From Myxococcales bacterium (GTDB taxonomy: Bacteria; Myxococcota_A; Polyangia; Haliangiales; Haliangiaceae): a DNA stretch of 64,000 nucleotides. The position numbers and the translations under genes are program-made. Shown here in pieces: positions 57,144-64,000 of this stretch. The notes under the pieces were generated by a model. That model made no database searches and was not told the origin of the DNA. It saw only the letters and a list, made by a program, of their open reading frames with translations. Numbering within the stretch: position 1 is the first letter of the stretch; each line of letters begins with the position of its first letter. The stretch covers positions 186,001-250,000 of the forward strand of contig JADJJK010000001.1 of the NCBI GenBank assembly GCA_016706545.1. The letters are read 5' to 3'.

Positions 57144-57611
57144 CTAGTCCGCGTCTTCGAGCTCGAGCGTCGCCACCGGCACTGGAGGGGGGCGAGGATC
57201 CGTGACCTGCACCACCTCGAGCTTGTAGGCGAGGTCCTTGTCCGCCAGCGGGTGGACGAGGCGCGTCTCCACGACGTCGCCGCTGATCTTCTCGATCTGC
57301 AGCACGACATCCACGCCGTTGTCGGCGCCCTTGGCAGCAAACCGCAGGCCGGCCACCAGCTCCGCATCGGCCGGGAACTCGCTGCGGCGCATCTGCTTCT
57401 TGGGGTGCATCTCGGGGTTGCCAAAGGCGTCCTTCGCCGGCAACACCCCTTCTGCTTTGGCGCCAGCGGAGAGCCCCACGAGCAGGGCTTCGATCCCGGG
57501 CAGCATCGTGCCGCCGCCATGAACGAACTCCACCGTGCTCTTTTCGATGACGTCGCTGCCTGCGGTCAGCTCCACCTTGAGCCGGACGCGGCGACCTTTT
57601 TCGATCTTCAC
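57144..57611 (-). CDS. FKBP-type peptidyl-prolyl isomerase, SlyD-like
   Basis: 155 residues from GTG 57611. FKBP core with [37 protein letters not shown] and a SlyD-type insert-in-flap segment ([19 protein letters not shown]). The His-rich metal tail of E. coli SlyD is absent; the C-terminus is Pro/Glu/Asp-rich. Catalyses proline isomerisation during folding. The GDPD gene follows 5 bp downstream. Confidence 0.88.
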   Translation of the reverse strand: MKIEKGRRVRLKVELTAGSDVIEKSTVEFVHGGGTMLPGIEALLVGLSAGAKAEGVLPAKDAFGNPEMHPKKQMRRSEFPADAELVAGLRFAAKGADNGVDVVLQIEKISGDVVETRLVHPLADKDLAYKLEVVQVTDPRPPPVPVATLELEDAD

Positions 57612-58012
57612 GCTCCGAGCGTAGCCCAAGTCCGGGTCGAGGACTGCAGCAATTGCACGACATTGCTGTGCCCAAGCGCGGCCCCGCCCTGGCGCGCCCC
57701 TTTGCGCGAGCCGGCGGGGGCATCGCGCGCCTGGTCGGCGCCTGGGAAGGCGCGGCTCGAGCAAGCCAGCGTTTCCCCGATCGGCGGATCCTGCGGCAAA
57801 CCGTGCGTCGGATTCCGGCGGACCGCCGCTGGAGCTGTCGGACTCCACGACATAGGCGTCCTTCTTTTGTGAACCGACCCACCACGAACTGTGAACGCGC
57901 AGCGGCGCACAGGGCGGTCGTCCCGAGCACATCCCCGTCATCTCGAGCCCTTACGCTTGGCGGGTTGGTTTGTTGCGGTCCGGCATGAAATCCGCATAGA
58001 AGGAAGCTGCCC
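57612..58012. other. Gene-free 400 bp between divergent genes
   Basis: Must hold the promoters of the FKBP operon (minus) and the small lipoprotein (plus; GAAGGAAG 8 bases before ATG 58013). No clear -35/-10 pair, hairpin or RNA was recognised. The open frames here are Arg-rich shadows. Confidence 0.4.
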
Positions 58013-58429
58013 ATGGCACCTCGTCTTCGCCGCTTCGTCACCCACCTGTCGCTCGCGCTCGTTTGCGCGGCGGCGGTCGCCGGATGTGCGGCACAGCAGC
58101 GGCCCGGCTTGCAAGTGCTGTCTGTTGAGAGCGCCGCTCGCAACCAGGTCTTGCTCATCCAGGTCACCAACCCCGAGCGCCGGTCCATCCGCCTGCAGCG
58201 GCTCGCCTTCACCTTCGCCAGCAGCGATCATTCTTCCCGCGGCGAGGTCCAGTTCTCGCGAGACATCGCCGCAGGCGGCGCGGTGATCGTCGAGGTCCCG
58301 GTGGAGTTCGGTGGCCACGGGCCGTTCACCCTCAAGGGCCAGCTCACCGCGCTCATGGACCGGATCGAGCGCACCTATCCCGTGCAGGCCAGCGTCCCGG
58401 GCGAGCCTGGCGGCGCGGCGCAGCCGTAG
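58013..58429 (+). CDS. Predicted lipoprotein, LEA14-like
   Basis: 138 residues: basic start, hydrophobic helix and lipobox AVAGC (about residue 24). The mature part is a single beta-sandwich ([40 protein letters not shown]), which looks like the LEA14/water-stress fold found in periplasmic lipoproteins. GAAGGAAG precedes the ATG. Function unknown. Confidence 0.75.
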   Translation: MAPRLRRFVTHLSLALVCAAAVAGCAAQQRPGLQVLSVESAARNQVLLIQVTNPERRSIRLQRLAFTFASSDHSSRGEVQFSRDIAAGGAVIVEVPVEFGGHGPFTLKGQLTALMDRIERTYPVQASVPGEPGGAAQP

Positions 58430-58509
58430 GCTTTGGCCGCGCTGGCGACCAGCGCTCTGTGACGAGGGACAGTAGACGGCGCCGTGGCGAGGGGCTAGGT
58501 TTGCGCGCC

Positions 58510-59580
58510 ATGTCGAACCAGTGGTCTGCCCTCGCCGACAAAGCCCTCGCCGGGCAGGTGCTCGAACGCACCGAGGCCCACGCCGTCCTGCACGCTCCCA
58601 TGGAGGACACGCTGACGCTGCTGGACGCCGCCTTCCGCGTGCGCCGCGCGCACTGGGGAACGCGCGTGTCGCTGCACGTCCTGCAGAACGCCAAGCTCGG
58701 CGCCTGCCCCGAGGACTGCGGCTTTTGTTCGCAGTCGAGCAAGTACCAGAGCCCAGGCGGCGAGGCGCCGATGCAGACCGTCGGCGAGCTGGTGGACGGC
58801 GCGCGGCAAGCGCACGCCGCGCGCGCCAAGCGCTTCTGCATGGTGACCGCCACGCGCGGCCCCTCGCAGCGGGACCTCGACACCATCTGTGACGCCGCTC
58901 GCCAGATCAAGGCCGAGGGCATGGACCTCGAGCTGTGCGCGTCGCTGGGGCTGCTCACCGAGGCCAAGGCCCAGCGGCTCGCGGAGTCGGGGGTTGATCG
59001 CTTCAACCACAACCTCGAGACCAGCCAGCGCCACTTCGACCAGATCGTGTCCACTCACTCGTGGGCTGATCGCGTCGAGACCGTGCGGCTGGCCAAGCGC
59101 GCCGGCATGGACACCTGCGTCGGTGGCATCGTCGGCCTGGGAGAGGGCGACGACGACCTCCTCGATCTGGCCTTCGCGTTGCGCGAGCTGGACGTGGACT
59201 CGGTCCCGGTCAACTTCCTGGACGCGCGCCCAGGCACCCCGCTGGCCGGCCGCCCGCTGGTGGAGCCCGGGTACGCGCTGCGCGCGCTGTGCATGTTCCG
59301 CCTGGTCCATCCCCGCACCGATCTGCGCGTGGCGGGCGGTCGCGAGGTCACGCTGCGCGCGCTTCAAGCCATGGCGCTCTACCCCGCGAACTCCCTGTTC
59401 ACGCAGGGCTACCTCACCACCGGCGGCGCCACCCCGCAGGCCGATCACCAGATGATCCGCGACGCGGGCTTCGAGCTGGAGCTCGGCTCCGGCGAGGTCG
59501 TGCCGGCCGATCCGGACGCCGTCGCGCACCTGTCGCCGGCGCGCCGCGGCGCGTCCTTGCCCGTGGTCGGCGGAGCCTGA
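58510..59580 (+). CDS. bioB: Biotin synthase
   Basis: 356 residues. Radical-SAM enzyme converting dethiobiotin to biotin. The SAM-cluster ligands are C66-x3-C70-x2-C73 in [15 protein letters not shown]. Further BioB signatures are [34 protein letters not shown] and the C-terminal [23 protein letters not shown] with the conserved Arg. Full length. No other bio genes are adjacent. The downstream cobalamin adenosyltransferase starts 4 bp after it. Confidence 0.95.
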   Translation: MSNQWSALADKALAGQVLERTEAHAVLHAPMEDTLTLLDAAFRVRRAHWGTRVSLHVLQNAKLGACPEDCGFCSQSSKYQSPGGEAPMQTVGELVDGARQAHAARAKRFCMVTATRGPSQRDLDTICDAARQIKAEGMDLELCASLGLLTEAKAQRLAESGVDRFNHNLETSQRHFDQIVSTHSWADRVETVRLAKRAGMDTCVGGIVGLGEGDDDLLDLAFALRELDVDSVPVNFLDARPGTPLAGRPLVEPGYALRALCMFRLVHPRTDLRVAGGREVTLRALQAMALYPANSLFTQGYLTTGGATPQADHQMIRDAGFELELGSGEVVPADPDAVAHLSPARRGASLPVVGGA

Positions 59581-59584
59581 CCGC

Positions 59585-60208
59585 GTGCGCATCGACAAGG
59601 TCTACACCCGCGGCGGCGACGCCGGGGAGACCTCCCTCATCGGCGGCGAGCGCGTGTCCAAGGCCTCGCCGCGCATCGAGTGCTACGGCACCGTGGATGA
59701 GCTCAACGCCACCTTGGGCCTGCTCGGCATGGCGCTGGACGCCTCGGCCGCCGGCCCTCACCTCTTGCCGATCATCCGCCGCGTGCAGAACGAGCTGTTC
59801 AACCTGGGCGCGCTGCTGGCCACCGCCGACGCCGCGATGCGCTCCAAGCTGCCGCCGCTCGAGGAGCGGCACGTGGCCGCGCTGGAGCGCGACATCGACG
59901 CCGTCAACGACGAGCTGCCGCCGCTGCGCTCGTTCGTCCTGCCAGGAGGCGGCTGGCCCTCCGCGTACTGTCACCTGGCCCGCACCGTGTGCCGCCGCGC
60001 CGAGCGCCTGGTGGTGAGCCTGTCCGCGGCCGCCAGCGACGCCGGACCTGGCAGCGACGCCGGACCTGGCAGCGACGCCGGACCTGGCAGCGACGACGTT
60101 GGCCTGCGCTACCTCAACCGCCTGTCCGACGCCCTGTTCGTGTGGGGCCGCTACTGCGCCCTCAAGGACGGCCAACCCGAGCCGCTATGGGAGCCCAAGG
60201 AGACGTGA
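59585..60208 (+). CDS. PduO-type cob(I)alamin adenosyltransferase
   Basis: 207 residues from GTG 59585. Transfers adenosyl from ATP to cob(I)alamin, supplying the cofactor of methylmalonyl-CoA mutase. Motifs: [20 protein letters not shown] (ATP), [33 protein letters not shown] and the final [16 protein letters not shown] loop between the last helices contains SDAGPG three times, an expansion absent from normal family members. Possibly co-transcribed with bioB (4-bp gap). Confidence 0.93.
   Translation: MRIDKVYTRGGDAGETSLIGGERVSKASPRIECYGTVDELNATLGLLGMALDASAAGPHLLPIIRRVQNELFNLGALLATADAAMRSKLPPLEERHVAALERDIDAVNDELPPLRSFVLPGGGWPSAYCHLARTVCRRAERLVVSLSAAASDAGPGSDAGPGSDAGPGSDDVGLRYLNRLSDALFVWGRYCALKDGQPEPLWEPKET
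60036..60095 (+). repeat. 18-bp in-frame repeat inside the adenosyltransferase gene
   Basis: AGCGACGCCGGACCTGGC three times (starting about 60037), followed by a partial AGCGACGAC. Encodes SDAGPG; copies are exact, so the expansion is young. Confidence 0.8.
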
Positions 60209-60226
60209 CGTGACGTGACGTGACGT
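60202..60226. repeat. GACGT pentanucleotide repeat, five copies, spanning a stop codon
   Basis: GACGT x5 at 60202-60226. The TGA stop of the adenosyltransferase (60206-60208) is formed at the junction of the first two units, so copy-number change downstream does not affect the frame. Confidence 0.8.
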
Positions 60227-60237
60227 GCTCTCCGGCA

Positions 60238-61236
60238 TCAGCGCGGCAGGAGCTGACGGGCCAGCTCCGCCGCCGTGATCGGGCGGGGCCGCACCGCGAT
60301 GGAGCGCTCGCCACCAGGGGCAGCGGACAGCGCGAGCTCGCGCCGCTCGAACAACGTGAGCCCGCCGGCGCGCGACACCACCACCAGCGAGCCGGTGAGC
60401 GACTCACCCAGGGTCGACCCGGGCGCGACGAAGATCATCCCATCGGTGCGCGCCTCTCGCTCGAGGCGCACCACGGAGAACAGACCGCGCGGAAAGAAGA
60501 ACACCGCCGCGTCGCTGAGCTCGTCGCCGAGCACCTGCACCCTCACCGGCGCCTGCGTGGTCAAGCGCGGCGTGTTGGAGCGCGGCACGTCGATGTTCTT
60601 GGCGGGACGTGGGATGTTGATCCGGCTCGACGGCACGTTGGGCAGCAGAAACGACTGGCCCTCGCGCTGCGCCAGCAACGGCTCCGCTGCGGGCCGCTCC
60701 CAGCCAAACCTGGGCGCGCCGGTATCCGCGACCCACAGCTCCATGCCGTCGGGGTTGCTCGGCTGCGCCTCCGGCGTGATCACGAGGTCGGTCAGGTTGG
60801 TCACCAGCAGCTCACCCTCGTCACCGGCGATCGTCAGATCGAACGCACCGCCAGACTCGAGGAGCTGGCCGTCGGTAGTCACCGTGGGGCGACCGGCGTT
60901 CATCATGGCCTCGGGCGTCAGCAGCTCACGCAGCTCCACCACGACCTGCCCGCGCGCACGCCGTGAGTCAGCCTTGCCATCGCCGTCCGTGTCGAGATCC
61001 GCGGGCTGCCCGCCGGAGAGGAAGATCGAGCCTGGGGGGATCATGAACCGCGTGCCGGTTCCCGAGATCTCGCCGCCGCTCTCGGCGTCCAGCACGACCT
61101 TGACCGGCTCCGGAGCGAGCGCCTCCAGCAGCTCCGCGACCGATGCGTTCCTGGCGGTTGGCTCCTCGGCGCAGCTCGCGAGCACCGCGGGCCACAGGAG
61201 CAAGGAAGCGACCACAGACGAGACCTTCGTGTTCAT
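60238..61236 (-). CDS. Predicted lipoprotein
   Basis: 332 residues from ATG 61236 (AAGGG before it). Signal with lipobox VLASC. The mature part has TRFMIPPGSIFLSGGQPADL, an EF-hand-like DTDGDGKADS (Ca-binding candidate), RGQVVVELRELLTPEAMMNA and repeated beta segments. Such ZU5-like or carboxypeptidase-regulatory-like folds occur in large surface proteins, but this cannot be confirmed. Convergent with the adenosyltransferase. Confidence 0.7.
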   Translation of the reverse strand: MNTKVSSVVASLLLWPAVLASCAEEPTARNASVAELLEALAPEPVKVVLDAESGGEISGTGTRFMIPPGSIFLSGGQPADLDTDGDGKADSRRARGQVVVELRELLTPEAMMNAGRPTVTTDGQLLESGGAFDLTIAGDEGELLVTNLTDLVITPEAQPSNPDGMELWVADTGAPRFGWERPAAEPLLAQREGQSFLLPNVPSSRINIPRPAKNIDVPRSNTPRLTTQAPVRVQVLGDELSDAAVFFFPRGLFSVVRLEREARTDGMIFVAPGSTLGESLTGSLVVVSRAGGLTLFERRELALSAAPGGERSIAVRPRPITAAELARQLLPR

Positions 61237-61739
61237 GAAATCACCCTTCTTCGCCGCACCAAAGCATGGCGAGGCCCCCGCGCGGCTGGCCAGGGCTCGC
61301 TCGACTGGCCGCACCGCAAACCCCTGCGCGACTCGACACCACACTCTGCTCATCACCTCATCGTGTCAATCAAGATCTATAGTTCACAACATCGATCCAC
61401 ACAGGACACCATCGCTAGCAGGGTATTGAAACACCCTGCTGGCGAGCGCCACGGCCGAGCAAATGTGCGACGAAGGCGGCAGCAGCCCGAGATGCCTGCC
61501 GACCACCAGACAGCGCGCACCTCGGCAAGGCCGACTGCATGAAGCCGCGCCTCGGTGGTGGCGGACACCTGATATCGCCAGAAGATGCATCTACCCGCGC
61601 CTGGAGGATGACTCCGCTCACACATCCGCGAGCCAGCCCCCACAGCGCGCATGGCGGCGTACAGCGCTGCCCCGAGGTTCCCTCAAGCGCTTCACCGGGT
61701 GAGGGTGCGGGCGGAGAGCTGTTTCCGCGTGCGCCGAGG
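61237..61739. other. Gene-free 500 bp with an AT-rich patch and an inverted repeat
   Basis: 61360-61400 is the most AT-rich part (ATCAAGATCTATAGTTCACA); on the minus strand TATAGAT could be a -10 box for the lipoprotein gene. AGCAGGGT (61417-61424) / ACCCTGCT (61433-61440) is a hairpin or operator with an 8-base loop and no T-run. No RNA gene or supported ORF was recognised. Confidence 0.45.
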
Positions 61740-63017
61740 TCAGCGCGACGGCCCCCGTGGCTTGCGCCGCGGAGCTGGCGAAGGCGCCGGGCGCGCTGAA
61801 GGCGCCGGGCGCGCGCGCCCAGCGGAGGCCGCCGCCCCTCGAGCTCGGCCGCTCGACTGCCGACGGTGGGCCGCCATCATCTGCTCGGCGAGCTGCGTCA
61901 TCTGATCGAGGAACTCATCATAGGCATCCGGCTCTTGAGCTTCCCCCTCCAGCTCGGGCCCCCGCAAGAACTCCGCGACCGAGATCTGGCGGTCGCGAAA
62001 GCGCAGAGTGAAGTCTCGCAAGATTCGAAGTTGCGACAGGCCACCTTGCAGGTCCTGCACCATCTCGAGCTGCGACTCATCCAGGCCCTGGCGATGTGCC
62101 CGCTTGAGGTCCCGCGCCAGCCTGGCGTCCGGCGTCTTGCGCACCTGGCGGAGCGCGCGCTCCACCTCGGCGAGCTGCGCGCGCAGCTCGTCGTTGCCGC
62201 GCTCCACCATCGCCGCGCGCGCCTCGGACTCCGTGTCGCTGACCGGCGCGCCGCCAGGCTCGCCAGCGAGCCAGCCTTCCTGCTGGCCCGCCAGGTGGCG
62301 CCGCTCGATCTCGAGCAGCCGCGCCAGGTCTCCGTGCCGATACGCCTCCGTGATCTCCTTCATCACCTCTGTACAGGCCGCCTTCTCGGTCTCGTCTTGC
62401 ACCTTGTCCGGGTGAAAGGCATCCACCAGCCGGCGAAACACGACGCGGAGCTGGCCGTGCTGGGTCTGCCCCGGGCGCTGCGCCGAGGCGGCCTCGCCGT
62501 GAGGTGCCCGCCCATCGCGGGGTCCCGGCGAGTCGTCGTCGAAGTCATCCCAGTGGAGCTGCGGTCCGCTGCCATCGCTCGCGCCGCCCTGGCCACGCGG
62601 CGCCCCCGCCTTGCCGCGCGCGCCGGAGCGCAGCGGGCGGGGAGACAACGTGGCGTGATCGATCAGCATGCGATGCACGTCGCGCGCCGCGCGGCGAGCG
62701 GCGGGCGAGCGCGAGCGATCCTGCGACAGCTCCTCCAGGAGCTGATGGAGCTGGCCATCGAGCTGCTCCAGCTCCTCGATGGCGGGCGTCACGTGGTTCG
62801 CCACCCGGGTCACCGCGTCGCGCCCCTCGCGCGTGGCGAGCTCCAGCGCGGCCTTGCGCCGCGCCACTCGCGCCAGCAGCGCCTCGCGCGCGGCCCAGGC
62901 AGCGCGCAGCCGCTCGGCGGGCGCGCTCAACCGCAGCGACGTGGCGTCCGCCGCGGTAGCCGCCTCAGCCGAGGTGGCGGCAGCTCGGGAGCGCGGGCCC
63001 TTCTTGGCAGGCGGCAT
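61740..63017 (-). CDS. J-domain-like protein with coiled-coil regions
   Basis: 425 residues. The N-terminal part is coiled-coil (AREALLARVARRKAALELAT, EELEQLDGQLHQLLEELSQD). At about residues 190-245 lies a DnaJ-like domain with the HPD tripeptide (LRVVFRRLVDAFHPDKVQD) and a helix IV (EVMKEITEAYRHGDLARLLE). A second coiled coil follows (NDELRAQLAEVERALRQVRK), with a basic Ala/Arg/Pro tail. The J domain is degenerate in its first helix, but HPD would allow DnaK interaction. Cytosolic. Partner unknown. Confidence 0.8.
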   Translation of the reverse strand: MPPAKKGPRSRAAATSAEAATAADATSLRLSAPAERLRAAWAAREALLARVARRKAALELATREGRDAVTRVANHVTPAIEELEQLDGQLHQLLEELSQDRSRSPAARRAARDVHRMLIDHATLSPRPLRSGARGKAGAPRGQGGASDGSGPQLHWDDFDDDSPGPRDGRAPHGEAASAQRPGQTQHGQLRVVFRRLVDAFHPDKVQDETEKAACTEVMKEITEAYRHGDLARLLEIERRHLAGQQEGWLAGEPGGAPVSDTESEARAAMVERGNDELRAQLAEVERALRQVRKTPDARLARDLKRAHRQGLDESQLEMVQDLQGGLSQLRILRDFTLRFRDRQISVAEFLRGPELEGEAQEPDAYDEFLDQMTQLAEQMMAAHRRQSSGRARGAAASAGRARPAPSARPAPSPAPRRKPRGPSR

Positions 63018-63118
63018 CCGTGAGGTGTCGCGCGGTCATGGCGCCGCCGCAAGTCGCGCGCGGGGCAATCTGGTCGGTGCGCCGCCGGGATCTCACGGCG
63101 CAGCCGCCAGGCCGTCGG

Positions 63119-63811
63119 TCACTCCGCGGCGTGCAGGTAGCGCGCCGCCGAGACATACGGCCGAGCGAACAGCTCCGGATAGCGCGCCGCGATCTCCTCG
63201 CGCTCGGCGGTCACCTCGTCCAGCACGCTGCGCGGCATCGTCAGCTCCTCGATGATGGCGCCGTCGCCGAGCCGCCGCACCGCGAGCTGCAGGTCTTGCC
63301 CCTCTGGAACGAACCCGCGAAACGTCAGCTCATGCGGACCAAGGGGCATCAGCCGCCCCAGGTTGCGCCGAAAGAAGAACAGCTTTGCGGCCTCGAGCAA
63401 CGCCGGCTCGATCCCGAGCTCGATCACGCGCACCGCCTCGGACAGAAACGGCTGTCCGAACACCAGCCGCGGCCGAACCCCGGCGAGCCCCGCCGACACC
63501 AGCGGCGGCGCCTCCGCGAAGGGCTGCTGAAACTGCGACAAGACCGCGGCCTCCAGCGCCGCGAAGCGCGGGCGCATGGCACGCGGCATCATCACGATCC
63601 AGATGCGCAGCGCAAAGTGGGAGTACAAGAGCTCGTGCTCTGGACGAAAGCAGGCGCCACACTGCCCGCACACCTGCTCCTCGAACGTGTCGTCCAGCAG
63701 GTGGAGCACTTGCGTCGGCACGCGCTCGCCATTGAGGCTGACAAACAGCGTGCGCTCCTCGGCGAAGCCGCACTCTGGACAGGTGACGAGCTGGGGCTTT
63801 ATCTGGCTCAT
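63119..63811 (-). CDS. CpXC-domain protein
   Basis: 230 residues. Two zinc-binding Cys pairs near the N-terminus, C-P-E-C (VTCPECGF) and C-G-Q-C (EQVCGQCGACF), are the CpXC-domain pattern. The rest is helical (RFAALEAAVLSQF, EPALLEAAKLFFFRRNLG), without a catalytic motif. It starts 10 bp after the stop of the partial gene at the window edge, so probably the same operon. Function unknown. Confidence 0.82.
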   Translation of the reverse strand: MSQIKPQLVTCPECGFAEERTLFVSLNGERVPTQVLHLLDDTFEEQVCGQCGACFRPEHELLYSHFALRIWIVMMPRAMRPRFAALEAAVLSQFQQPFAEAPPLVSAGLAGVRPRLVFGQPFLSEAVRVIELGIEPALLEAAKLFFFRRNLGRLMPLGPHELTFRGFVPEGQDLQLAVRRLGDGAIIEELTMPRSVLDEVTAEREEIAARYPELFARPYVSAARYLHAAE

Positions 63812-63821
63812 GAGCGAGCGC

Positions 63822-64000
63822 TCACGCGGCGCCTTGCGCAGGCTCGCCGTGGCGATCGGCGTAGTACTTCAGGCGAGGCGGCCACTGCCCCGCCTCGAAG
63901 CGCACGCCAAGGTACGCCAGATGATCCGCGCCCATCGCCGCGCCGACGGAGGAGGCCTCGGCGGCGATCTCGTCGCGGCCCTGCGGCTCGGCGCCGCCAA
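63822..64000 (-). CDS. C-terminal part of an unknown protein (5' end outside the window)
   Basis: The frame is open from the window end to TGA at 63824-63822. It encodes about 58 residues: GGAEPQGRDEIAAEASSVGA then AAMGADHLAYLGVRFEAGQW and PPRLKYYADRHGEPAQGAA. No motif recognised. It lies directly upstream of the CpXC gene, with a 10-bp gap. Confidence 0.6.
   Translation of the reverse strand, partial: GGAEPQGRDEIAAEASSVGAAMGADHLAYLGVRFEAGQWPPRLKYYADRHGEPAQGAA

Noticed and set aside
61384..61700. Small ORFs in the 61.2-61.7 kb gap
   Set aside because: Several overlapping frames on both strands, Arg/Ser-rich, with no start signal or motif.

Overview
The window is about 70% GC. It carries many short-signal lipoproteins (L-x-x-C), AgmX/PglI-type repeats, a TIGR02996/leucine-rich-repeat protein, an eCIS-core (DUF4157) protein, an anti-sigma/TPR/CHAT fusion and a complete set of CoA-ester genes. 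This mix points to a Myxococcota (deltaproteobacterial) chromosome, possibly of the Nannocystis/Haliangium/Polyangium kind. That placement is inference from gene content. No rRNA, tRNA or CRISPR array was recognised.

Layout. 1-6.7 kb: end of an acidic protein with a probable premature stop, a TruC-like pseudouridine synthase, gpmI, a TlpA-type thioredoxin, a spermidine-synthase-like methyltransferase with a long GRG/GPGRSS tail, and two envelope proteins. 6.8-9.4 kb: a DUF4157 protein followed by two small genes. 9.35-12.25 kb: a 183-bp palindromic MITE, a second small inverted-repeat element and the first DUF222-HNH unit. 12.4-16.3 kb: an Old Yellow Enzyme and three lipoproteins. 16.5-27.6 kb: two related ECF sigma/anti-sigma pairs facing each other; one anti-sigma is fused to TPRs and a CHAT protease, the other stops before the CHAT domain. 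Between them lie a WDW-repeat/LRR protein and two unknown genes. 27.8-34.5 kb: two paralogous S8 protease lipoproteins and a secreted protein made of two copies of one domain. 34.9-46.7 kb: lipoproteins and a CoA block (thiolase, 3-hydroxyacyl-CoA dehydrogenase, enoyl-CoA hydratase, two acyl-CoA dehydrogenases, the B12-binding methylmalonyl-CoA mutase subunit and MeaB). 46.7-51.5 kb: a glutaredoxin-domain protein, an EEP nuclease/phosphatase, the second MITE and a second, frame-damaged DUF222-HNH unit in inverse orientation. 51.6-64 kb: a modular lipoprotein sharing domains with the proteases, a cNMP/DUF1003 membrane protein, YqgE/AlgH, a GDPD phosphodiesterase, an FKBP, bioB, a PduO-type cobalamin adenosyltransferase, a J-domain-like protein and a CpXC protein.

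How genes work together. The CoA block can interconvert acetyl-CoA and C4 acyl-CoAs and supports methylmalonyl-CoA rearrangement. MeaB and the adenosyltransferase at 59.6 kb would supply and protect the B12 cofactor; the large mutase subunit is not in the window. The sigma/anti-sigma pairs are probably membrane-anchored signalling switches.

The most unusual structures are two. First, the duplicated DUF222-HNH units each carry the same upstream apparatus: about four 16-19 bp iteron-like repeats, a 16-bp inverted repeat built on the DnaA-box word TTGTCCACA, and repeated TTCCGCGGAA palindromes that also recur inside the gene. Second, the anti-sigma/TPR/CHAT fusion has a paralog that lacks only the CHAT end.
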